Below, one piece after another: positions 1 through 8,403 of a DNA stretch of 12,349 nt. Below the pieces are notes generated by a model. It was not told where the DNA came from, did no database searches, and saw only the letters and a program-made list of their open reading frames with translations. Origin of the DNA: DASVDK01 sp036562265 [NCBI: Thermodesulfobacteriota bacterium] (lineage in GTDB: Bacteria > DASVDK01); assembly GCA_036562265.1 (NCBI GenBank), contig DATCKS010000094.1:1-12349 (forward strand), read 5' to 3'. Position 1 is the stretch's first letter, and every line of letters starts with the position of its first letter. The translations under genes and the position numbers were made by a program.

Positions 1-1
1 C

Positions 2-433
2 CGCGCCGCCGCCGAGCTTCTGCGGGTCTGCCGGCGCGGGGGGAAGATCGGCCTCGCCAACTGGACGCCGCAGGGCTTCGTCGGCCAGCTCTTCGCGACC
101 ATCGCCGCGTACGTGCCGCCCCCGGCCGGCGCGAGGTCGCCTCTGCTCTGGGGAACCCCGGGGCGGATCGCCGAGCTCTTCGAGGCGCACGCGGCCTCCG
201 TCGCGTCGGCGCACCGGACGTTCGTCTTCCGCTATCGGTCGCCGGCGCACTGGCTCGAGGTCTTCCGGAGCTGCTACGGGCCGCTCGTCAAGACGTTCGC
301 GGGGCTCGACCCCGATACCCGATCCGCGCTCGAGTGCGACCTCCTCGCGCTCGTCGCCAGGTTCGACCGCTCGGGGGACGGCTCCATGGTCGTGCCCGCC
401 GAGTACCTCGAAGTCGTGATCACCCGCCGCTAG
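2..433 (+). CDS. Class I SAM-dependent methyltransferase, C-terminal part (5' end outside window)
   Basis: The reading frame is open from the first bases and ends at TAG 431-433, leaving 143 visible residues. The methyl-donor-binding half lies to the left of the window. The visible part begins with the end of a Rossmann-type methyltransferase core: a run like ELLRVCRRGGKIGLANWTP, the usual strand 'G-x-x-G-L-A-N-W-T-P' followed by a GFVGQLF helix. It continues with SPLLWGTPGRIAELF and a C-terminal FRYRSPAHWLEVFRSCYGP segment, which I recognise from UbiE/Methyltransf_11-like proteins of about 270 residues common in Actinobacteria and soil bacteria. The substrate cannot be told. The gene faces the LysE-type exporter and shares no operon with anything visible. 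The first in-frame ATG/GTG inside the window is not the true start, because conserved family sequence precedes it. Confidence 0.8.
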   Translation, partial: RAAAELLRVCRRGGKIGLANWTPQGFVGQLFATIAAYVPPPAGARSPLLWGTPGRIAELFEAHAASVASAHRTFVFRYRSPAHWLEVFRSCYGPLVKTFAGLDPDTRSALECDLLALVARFDRSGDGSMVVPAEYLEVVITRR

Positions 434-465
434 CGCGGGCCGCCGACGTCACGCCAGGGAGCGCG

Positions 466-490
466 GCGGCGCCGGGCGGCCCGGCGCCGC
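466..490. terminator. Possible bidirectional terminator hairpin between convergent genes
   Basis: A perfect 11-base inverted repeat (GCGGCGCCGGG at 466-476, its complement at 480-490) with a 3-base loop lies 33 bases after the methyltransferase stop and about 95 bases beyond the exporter stop on the other strand. The position suits a shared terminator. No T-run follows on either strand, so it is not a canonical intrinsic terminator, and in such GC-rich DNA short inverted repeats arise easily. Confidence 0.35.
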
Positions 491-585
491 GCGCTCGCCG
501 GCCGGTAGCGCGCCCGGCGGTCGGCCCGTCTTCCGGGCGTTCGGCTCCACGGGGAGGTCCAGGAACAGGCCAGCGGAGGGGCCGG

Positions 586-1197
586 TCAGCGGTCGGCCAG
601 CGCGAGCTTCGCGCCGAGTGCGCCGAATGCGCAGGCAAACGCCCGGCGCATCCAGGCGAGCACCCGCGGCCGCGTGATGACCTGGTGCCGGATCGAGGCG
701 GCGAAGACGCCGTAGACGACGAAGACGGCGAAGGTGAGGAGCATGAAGACCGCGGAGAGCTCGAGCATGCGCGAGACCGGCGCGGGGTCGGCGGCGCTCA
801 CGAACTGCGGCAGGAAGGCCAGGAAGAAGACCGACAGCTTCGGGTTGAGGATGTTGATCAGGATGGCCGAGACGACGACCCGAGCGGCCGAGTCGGCGCC
901 GACCTCCCGCTCCACCCCGAGCACGCCCCGGTCGCGCAGCGTGCTCACGGCCATGTAGAGGAGGTAGGCCACCCCCAGGTACTTGAGGGTCTGGAAGGCG
1001 AGCGCGCTGGCGTGCAGGAGCGCCGCGAGCCCGAGGATCGCCGCGGCCATGTGCGGCACGATGCCGAGCGTGCAGCCGAACGCGGCGACCACGCTCGCGC
1101 GGGCGCCGCGCGAGAGGCCGGCCGCGAGCGTGTAGAGGACGCCCGGGCCTGGCGAGACGACGACGACGAGCGACGTGATCAGGAAGTCGATCCCCAT
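586..1197 (-). CDS. LysE/RhtB family amino-acid exporter
   Basis: This 203-residue inner-membrane protein has the usual length of the LysE/RhtB family of amino-acid and small-metabolite exporters. The N-terminal membrane segment carries the family signature SPGPGVLY (15-22). A KYLGVAYLLYMA segment (72-83) follows, and the second signature, NILNPKLSVFFLAFLPQF, is at 115-132. Five or six hydrophobic segments are visible at about 5-25, 36-61, 67-86, 107-133, 146-168 and 184-200. The ATG at 1195-1197 is preceded by G-rich sequence (GGGGG two bases upstream), a weak ribosome site. It lies 81 bases downstream of the PLP-enzyme gene on the same strand, so co-transcription is plausible, and an export role for a substrate or product of that enzyme is a reasonable guess. 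The exported compound cannot be read from sequence. Confidence 0.92.
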   Translation of the reverse strand: MGIDFLITSLVVVVSPGPGVLYTLAAGLSRGARASVVAAFGCTLGIVPHMAAAILGLAALLHASALAFQTLKYLGVAYLLYMAVSTLRDRGVLGVEREVGADSAARVVVSAILINILNPKLSVFFLAFLPQFVSAADPAPVSRMLELSAVFMLLTFAVFVVYGVFAASIRHQVITRPRVLAWMRRAFACAFGALGAKLALADR

Positions 1198-1278
1198 GTC
1201 CCCCTGGTCCCCCTCGATGGTGCGGCACTTCCGTACCGCGCGTTCCGGCCGGGTGCGCCGCCGGTCAGGGACGCCCGC

Positions 1279-2313
1279 TCAATCCGTAGACGCCGGTTCG
1301 GACCCCGACAGCGACGCCATCGTGTCGGGATAGGCGAAGATGCCCGGTGAGCCGCCCGTGTGGATCCACACCACGCTGTCGCCCCGCCGGACGCGGCCTC
1401 GACGCGCGAGACCGATCAACCCCGCCATCGCCTTCCCCGTATAGACCGGATCGAGCGCGAGCGCCTCGGTGCGAGCCGCAAGCCGGATCGCTTCGCCCGT
1501 TGCCGCGTCGGGAACGCCGTACGCACCGGCGCTCCACTCGCTCGAGACCTCCACGCGGTCGTCCCGCCAGCGATCCTGGACCCGCAAGAGCGACGCCGCC
1601 TCGCGCCCTATCCGGCACACGTCGGCCTTCACGCGTTCGGGCTGGGCGTCCACGTCGATGCCGATGACCCGGGCCGGATGCCCGAGCGCGAGCAGGCCGG
1701 CCAGCACCCCCCCTTGCGTGCCTCCGCTGCCGGTCGCGTGGACGATCCAGCTCACACCCGGACGCTCGCGAACGATCTCCGCTGCCGCCAGCGCGTAGCC
1801 CATCGCGCCCCGTGCGTCCGAGGCGCCGTACGGCACGAGATAGGGGCGCCGGCCGGCCGCCTTCAGGTCGTGCACGAGGGCTCGAAGGCGTCCGTTCCGG
1901 TCCTCGTCCCAGGGGATGTCGTGGACGATCGCGCCGAAGAGCCGGTCGAGGAGGATGTTGCCGGTACGCTCGTACGCCGGCTCGGTGCGGGGCACACGGC
2001 CTCGCATGATCCCGAGGTGGCACTCCAACCCGAGCTTCGCACAGGCGGCCGCGACCTGCCGCGCCGTGTTCGACTGGACGACCCCGCCGCACACGACGCA
2101 ATCGGCGCCCTCCACCAGGGCGGCGGCGAGGTCGAACTCGAGCTTGCGCGCCTTGTTGCCGCCGAGACCAAGCCCCGTGCAGTCCTCGCGCTTGACCCAC
2201 AGGGATTCGAGGCCGAGGTGGGCGGCGAGCCTCGGCATCGGCTCGAGAGGCGTCGGCAGGTGAGCGAGGCGAACGCGGGGAAGCTCCCGGATCGGGGCCA
2301 GCGGATCGCTCAT
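1279..2313 (-). CDS. PLP-dependent enzyme, D-cysteine desulfhydrase / ACC deaminase family
   Basis: This 344-residue protein belongs to the fold-type II PLP family that includes D-cysteine desulfhydrase, ACC deaminase and L-cysteate sulfo-lyase; all release ammonia, and some also sulfide or sulfite. Visible motifs are LPTPLEPMPRLA (19-30), KREDCTGLGLGGNKARKLEF (41-60) with the expected PLP lysine K54, VVQSNTARQ (78-86), the glycine-rich phosphate cradle HATGSGGTQGG (192-202), DPVYTGKAMAGL (288-299) and HTGGSPGIFAYPD (318-330). The S-N-T-A-R-Q stretch is unusual: desulfhydrases normally have S-N-H-x-R-Q and ACC deaminases S-N-Q-x-R-Q, so substrate is uncertain. The ATG lies 21 bases after the guaA stop, with only a weak ribosome site (GGTGG), so it is probably the third gene of a guaB-guaA transcript. 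The exporter gene follows. Confidence 0.88.
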   Translation of the reverse strand: MSDPLAPIRELPRVRLAHLPTPLEPMPRLAAHLGLESLWVKREDCTGLGLGGNKARKLEFDLAAALVEGADCVVCGGVVQSNTARQVAAACAKLGLECHLGIMRGRVPRTEPAYERTGNILLDRLFGAIVHDIPWDEDRNGRLRALVHDLKAAGRRPYLVPYGASDARGAMGYALAAAEIVRERPGVSWIVHATGSGGTQGGVLAGLLALGHPARVIGIDVDAQPERVKADVCRIGREAASLLRVQDRWRDDRVEVSSEWSAGAYGVPDAATGEAIRLAARTEALALDPVYTGKAMAGLIGLARRGRVRRGDSVVWIHTGGSPGIFAYPDTMASLSGSEPASTD

Positions 2314-2334
2314 CGCGTCACCGCCGCCACCGGA

Positions 2335-5419
<3,085 letters not shown>

Positions 5420-5449
5420 CTACAGGTTGCGAGTTGGCCGATGGTAGCC

Positions 5450-5463
5450 CCCAAGGTCTTGGG
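5450..5463 (-). other. Short hairpin in the ppx-guaB spacer
   Basis: The 89-base spacer between the phosphatase stop and guaB contains CCCAAG-2-CTTGGG, a perfect 6-base stem with a 2-base loop, four bases after the phosphatase stop on the minus strand. No T-run follows, and I found no convincing -35/-10 pair in the spacer. It could be a weak attenuating or RNA-stability structure, or chance. Confidence 0.25.
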
Positions 5464-5466
5464 CTG

Positions 5467-6444
5467 TCAACGCCCGCGGCCGGCGTCGGGGGGCGGATCG
5501 AAGCTCGTCAGGCAGATCCCCTCGAGGAGACCGCCGTCGACCACGGTAACGGTGTTTGCGCGGAGGCGGTCCATGACGGCAAGGAGGATCACGAGGCCGG
5601 GCACGACCAGGTCCTCGCGCCCAGGCTCGAGGCCCGGCAGGGCGAGGCGCCGCGCGGCCGGCATCGCCGTGAGCTGGTCGAGGCGCGCCTCGAGCGAGGC
5701 GCGCGACAGGCGGTGGCCGTCGATCCGTGCCCGGTCGTACGTGGCGAGCCCGAGGTCCATCGCGGCAAACGTCGTGATGGCGCCGGCCGTCCCCACGAGC
5801 GGCCTCGAACGGCCGGTCTCGCCCACCCTCGCGAGCACCGGGTCGAGCGACGCCGCGAGCGCCGCCTCCACGGCCGCCGCCATCGCGACCATCTCGTGCG
5901 TCGCCGGGGGATCGCTTGCGAGGAAGCGCTCGACCAGCCGGACCGTGCCGATCGGGATCGAGGGCCCCTCGGCGTGCCACGCATCGCCGCGCCGCTCGGC
6001 GAGGAGCACCTCCGTGCTGCCGCCTCCGAGGTCGACGATCGCGAGGCGGTCCGGCACGCCGCCCGGCAACCGCTCGAGCGACCAGCGAATGCCGCGCAGG
6101 GCGAGCGCCGCCTCCTCCTCGCCCGAGATCACCTCGAGGTCGAGCCCGGCCGCCTCGCGCACGCGCTCGACGACGCGCCGGCCGTTCGGCGCCTCGCGGG
6201 TGGCCGAGGTGGCGACCGCCCGCCAGGCGACGGCCCCCGCCTCGCGCGCCGCCCGCACGAAGTCGGCCACCGCGGTCACGGTCCGCTCGATGGCGTCCTC
6301 GGCCAGCCCGGCCGGCGTCGCGCCGCCGCCGAGCCGGGTGATGCGCAGGGCGTAGTGGAGCGGTTCGAGGCGGCCGCCCGGCGCGAGGCGGGCCACCAGG
6401 AGGCGGACGGTGTTGGTCCCGACGTCGAGGGCGGCGACGATCAT
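5467..6444 (-). CDS. ppx: Ppx/GppA family phosphatase (exopolyphosphatase / pppGpp phosphatase)
   Basis: Proteins of this family remove terminal phosphate from inorganic polyphosphate, from pppGpp, or from both, using the ASKHA (actin/Hsp70-like) fold. The 325-residue protein shows all the signature elements: AALDVGTNTVRLLVA (4-18), ATSATREAPN (78-87), VISGEEEA (105-112), the phosphate loop IVDLGGGSTE (136-145), LVGTAGAITT (216-225) and VVDGGLLEGI (301-310). Length matches the short two-domain form. The C-terminal HD-like region of the roughly 500-residue enterobacterial enzymes is absent, so polyphosphate versus pppGpp preference cannot be decided. The ATG follows the cNMP-binding gene by 22 bases without a good ribosome site, suggesting coupling to upstream translation. 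guaB follows 89 bases later on the same strand. Confidence 0.93.
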   Translation of the reverse strand: MIVAALDVGTNTVRLLVARLAPGGRLEPLHYALRITRLGGGATPAGLAEDAIERTVTAVADFVRAAREAGAVAWRAVATSATREAPNGRRVVERVREAAGLDLEVISGEEEAALALRGIRWSLERLPGGVPDRLAIVDLGGGSTEVLLAERRGDAWHAEGPSIPIGTVRLVERFLASDPPATHEMVAMAAAVEAALAASLDPVLARVGETGRSRPLVGTAGAITTFAAMDLGLATYDRARIDGHRLSRASLEARLDQLTAMPAARRLALPGLEPGREDLVVPGLVILLAVMDRLRANTVTVVDGGLLEGICLTSFDPPPDAGRGR

Positions 6445-6460
6445 CCGCGGCGGCCCGCGG
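6445..6460 (-). repeat. Inverted repeat directly before the ppx start codon
   Basis: CCGCGG, four bases, CCGCGG sits immediately before the phosphatase ATG, occupying the region where a ribosome binding site would be. If folded in the mRNA it would mask initiation unless ribosomes arrive from the gene upstream. The two hexamers are each self-complementary, so the pairing is ambiguous, and such sequences are common at this GC content. Confidence 0.3.
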
Positions 6461-6466
6461 AGGCGC

Positions 6467-6940
6467 TCACGAGGCCTGGGGCGGGGGGGCGACTCGTACG
6501 ATCTCGCGGAAGGCGTCCTGCTGTTCTCTCAAGCGACCGACGAAGGCGCGGCCGATGGCGAGGACGAGCTTGAGGACGGCCTTCGGCTCCTTCTCGGCGA
6601 GCGCCATCACGTCGCTCCGCTTGATGATCAGCACCTCCGACGGCTCGGCGATGCGGGCCGTGGCCCCGCGCGGGCCGCCGTCGAAGAGCGCCATCTCGCC
6701 GAAGATCTCGTTCGGGCCGAGCGTCAGGAGGAGCTTCTCGCCCCCCGAGTCGAGCTTCTTGGAGATCTTGACCCGCCCCATCTTCACGATGAACATCGAC
6801 TCGCCCGGCATGTTCTCGAGGAAGACGGTCGTCCCCTCCGGGAGTCGCTTCTCGTCGGCCACGGCGGCGATCACCGCCAGCTCGGCGTCGGACAGGTCGG
6901 CGAAGAGGGGATGGTCGCGAAGGGTCTTGACGCGAGCCAT
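6467..6940 (-). CDS. Stand-alone cyclic nucleotide-binding domain protein
   Basis: This 157-residue protein is a single cNMP-binding beta-roll of the Crp/PKA type. It opens with the typical LRDHPLFADLSDAELAVIA (7-25), contains GESMFIVKMGRVKI (46-59) and has the phosphate-binding cassette FGEMALFDGGPRGATARI (80-97). There E82 and R91 match the residues that contact ribose and phosphate of cAMP or cGMP. A C-helix region follows (about 108-147), and the protein then ends in a short APPPQAS tail. There is no helix-turn-helix DNA-binding domain and no kinase, channel or transporter domain, so it is probably a cytoplasmic sensor acting through a partner. Its ATG directly abuts the TAA of the preceding gene (TAAATG), a sign of translational coupling. 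The ppx gene follows by 22 bases. Which nucleotide it binds, if any, is unknown. Confidence 0.9.
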   Translation of the reverse strand: MARVKTLRDHPLFADLSDAELAVIAAVADEKRLPEGTTVFLENMPGESMFIVKMGRVKISKKLDSGGEKLLLTLGPNEIFGEMALFDGGPRGATARIAEPSEVLIIKRSDVMALAEKEPKAVLKLVLAIGRAFVGRLREQQDAFREIVRVAPPPQAS

Positions 6941-7474
6941 TTATCGGGCCCCCAGCGCGGCACGCGCCGCTCGGTACTTGCGCGCCAGCTCGAGGTAGTT
7001 CCGGTTGCCCCTGACGACGCGCTGCCGCTCGGCCTCGCTGACCTCGCGCCGCACGCGCGCCGGCGTCCCCATGACGAGCATGCCCGGCGGGACCACCGCC
7101 CCCTCGGGCACGAGCGACCCGGCCGCCACGATCGCCCCCTCGCCCACCGTGGCGCCGGTGAGCACCATGGCGCCGATGCCGATCAGCGCCCCGTCCCCGA
7201 TGGTGCAGGCGTGCAGGACGGCGCCGTGGCCGACGGTGACGTCGGCGCCGATCGTGAGGCTCCGGTCCGGCTCCACGTGCAGGATCGAGTTGTCCTGCAC
7301 GTTGGTGCGCGGGCCGATCACGATGGCGCTCTCGCCGTAGTCGGCGCGGGCGGCCACGAAGAACCAGAGGCTCGCGTCCTCGCCGATGGTGACGTTGCCC
7401 GCAACCTCGGCCGTCGGATCGATGTACGCGGATGCGGCCACCTTCGGAGCGCGGCCGTCAAGGGCGAGCAGCAT
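6941..7474 (-). CDS. Gamma-carbonic-anhydrase-like hexapeptide-repeat protein
   Basis: This 177-residue protein consists of left-handed beta-helix hexapeptide repeats (about 18-135) and a C-terminal helix, the layout of the YrdA/PaaY/CamH group of gamma-class carbonic anhydrases, which act as trimers with a metal at the subunit interface. The three metal-binding histidines are in place: H66 in VQDNSILH, and H83 and H88 in VGHGAVLH; R56 and D61 of the active-site network are also visible. The acidic proton-shuttle loop of the archaeal Cam enzyme is not seen, as in other CamH-like proteins, so CO2 hydration is plausible but not proven. The ATG (7472-7474) has GGGAGA four bases upstream. The frame stays open far upstream into neighbouring genes, but homology begins at this ATG. 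It is the first gene of the carbonic anhydrase-cNMP sensor-ppx unit. Confidence 0.93.
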   Translation of the reverse strand: MLLALDGRAPKVAASAYIDPTAEVAGNVTIGEDASLWFFVAARADYGESAIVIGPRTNVQDNSILHVEPDRSLTIGADVTVGHGAVLHACTIGDGALIGIGAMVLTGATVGEGAIVAAGSLVPEGAVVPPGMLVMGTPARVRREVSEAERQRVVRGNRNYLELARKYRAARAALGAR

Positions 7475-7478
7475 GGGG

Positions 7479-7484
7479 TCTCCC
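7479..7484 (-). promoter_or_regulatory. Ribosome binding site of the carbonic-anhydrase-like gene
   Basis: GGGAGA on the minus strand ends four bases before the ATG at 7474. It fixes the start against the much longer open frame that continues upstream. Confidence 0.5.
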
Positions 7485-7512
7485 GGTCGTGAGCAGCGAT
7501 GGTGCCGACCAA

Positions 7513-7518
7513 TATGAT
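7513..7518 (+). promoter_or_regulatory. Candidate -10 element for the outer-membrane-like gene
   Basis: TATGAT (five of six consensus bases) on the plus strand lies 44 bases before the GTG start at 7562, within the same AT-rich patch. An alternative is TATAGG at 7522-7527. No good -35 is visible at the proper distance for either, so activator dependence or a different site is possible. Confidence 0.3.
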
Positions 7519-7519
7519 A

Positions 7520-7548
7520 CTTATAGGCCGTACGCCGCGTTCGCGCAA
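7520..7548 (-). promoter_or_regulatory. Candidate sigma70-type promoter for the carbonic anhydrase-sensor-ppx unit
   Basis: On the minus strand, TTGCGC (7548-7543), a 17-base spacer and TATAAG (7525-7520) read toward the carbonic-anhydrase-like gene. The -10 matches five of six consensus bases and the -35 only three. The site lies in a local AT-rich patch within very GC-rich DNA and 45 bases before the start codon, which makes a promoter credible. Confidence 0.5.
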
Positions 7549-7552
7549 CGAC

Positions 7553-7557
7553 GGAGG
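7553..7557 (+). promoter_or_regulatory. Ribosome binding site deciding the GTG start at 7562
   Basis: GGAGG (GGAGGT to 7558) stands four bases before GTG 7562-7564. The in-frame ATG at 7499 would place promoter-like sequence inside the coding region and add 21 residues before the signal peptide; the GTG at 7577 is too far away. The GTG at 7562 is therefore preferred. Confidence 0.75.
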
Positions 7558-7561
7558 TCCC

Positions 7562-8215
7562 GTGCGTCCCCTCGCCGTGTGGCTCCTTGGTGGGCTCGCC
7601 TTCGCGGCCGTCGCCGGCCTCCCGCGCGACGCCGCGGCCACCTTCCCGGTCCTCCTGTCGGCCAGGTCCCTCCCGCCCGGCGCGACGGAGGGCTTCCTGG
7701 CCGGCGGGTACGGCAACACCGCGCCCGACTACTGGACCGCGCTCGCCGGCGTCCGCCACGGGCTCCTGCGGCGCATCGAGGTCGGCGCCCGAGCCGGCGC
7801 CGCCTGGGTGGAGGCGCCGGACGACACCGACGTCGCCCCCGTTGCGGGCGTCGACGTCAAGGTCGAGGTCCTCCGCGAGTCCATCGACATCCCGGTCGAC
7901 CTCGCGATCGACGCGAGCTGGACCGTGGCGCGTCCGGGCGGCGACACCTGGAGCGACCTCGCCTTCACGGCGTTGTTCGGCAAGCGGGTCCGCATCGAGT
8001 GGCTCGACGACACGATCGGGCCCGACCGCCTCGCCGCCGTCGTCGGCGCCCAGCTCGTCTTCCTCGGCGGCACCGCGCGGCCGGGGCGCGAGGACAGCGC
8101 CGCCTACGGCCTGATCGGCGTCGAGATCGCCCTGCCGGCGGGGCTCGCCCTCCTGCCCGAGGCCAAGGTCGGCAGCGACACCGTCGTCGGCCTGAGTCTC
8201 CGCTACCGGTTTTAG
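7562..8215 (+). CDS. Exported protein, probable small outer-membrane beta-barrel, function unknown
   Basis: From the GTG start the protein has 217 residues. The N-terminus is a clear signal peptide: Arg at position 2, a hydrophobic core (about 4-20) and small residues at a likely cleavage site near DAAA-TF (23-28). The remainder has alternating polar/hydrophobic stretches separated by short turns, for example GFLAGGYGN, RIEVGARAGAAWV, GVDVKVEVL, DVPVDLAIDASW-like segments, RLAAVVGAQLVFL and YGLIGVEIALP. It ends in LSLRYRF, with the terminal phenylalanine typical of BAM-inserted outer-membrane barrels. I do not recognise the family and assign no role. It is divergent from the carbonic-anhydrase-like gene and converges on ilvA, so it is probably monocistronic. 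It could instead be a periplasmic beta-rich protein. Confidence 0.75.
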   Translation: MRPLAVWLLGGLAFAAVAGLPRDAAATFPVLLSARSLPPGATEGFLAGGYGNTAPDYWTALAGVRHGLLRRIEVGARAGAAWVEAPDDTDVAPVAGVDVKVEVLRESIDIPVDLAIDASWTVARPGGDTWSDLAFTALFGKRVRIEWLDDTIGPDRLAAVVGAQLVFLGGTARPGREDSAAYGLIGVEIALPAGLALLPEAKVGSDTVVGLSLRYRF

Positions 8216-8317
8216 TCGGTTCTCGAACCCCTGCGGATCGGCCCGGTCAGGGGGTACTCCCCGGCCCCGCGTGCCTGGGTGTCGGCCGGCCGGTGCGCCC
8301 CGGCGCGCCGTCGCCCC

Positions 8318-8349
8318 CCGGCAGCCGCGTGGGGCGGCGCCCCTGCCGG
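8318..8349. terminator. Bulged hairpin between convergent genes (possible terminator)
   Basis: CCGGCA (8318-8323) pairs with TGCCGG (8344-8349), and inside it GGGGC (8331-8335) pairs with GCCCC (8339-8343) around a GGC loop, leaving a 7-base bulge. It lies about 100 bases after the outer-membrane gene and 55 bases past the ilvA stop on the opposite strand. There is no T-run, so the terminator role is tentative. Confidence 0.3.
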
Positions 8350-8359
8350 CCGCCCCCCG

Positions 8360-8380
8360 GTCCCGGGCGAGAGCCGGGAC
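8360..8380 (-). terminator. Possible terminator hairpin after ilvA
   Basis: GTCCCGG (8360-8366) and CCGGGAC (8374-8380) form a perfect 7-base stem with a 7-base loop, 23 bases beyond the ilvA stop on the minus strand. No T-run follows. Position is the main support. The rest of the 188-base spacer is C- and G-rich and shows no gene. Confidence 0.35.
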
Positions 8381-8403
8381 AGGTGGAGGCCCGCCCCGGG
8401 GCG

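Noticed and set aside
449-1228. Minus-strand 259-codon frame overlapping the exporter
   Set aside because: It is a frame-shifted, Arg/Gly/His-rich shadow. The 586-1197 frame carries the LysE family motifs and membrane segments.
7499-7561. ATG at 7499 as start of the exported protein
   Set aside because: It would add 21 polar residues before the signal peptide, overlap the promoter-like sequence, and lacks a ribosome site; GTG at 7562 follows GGAGG.
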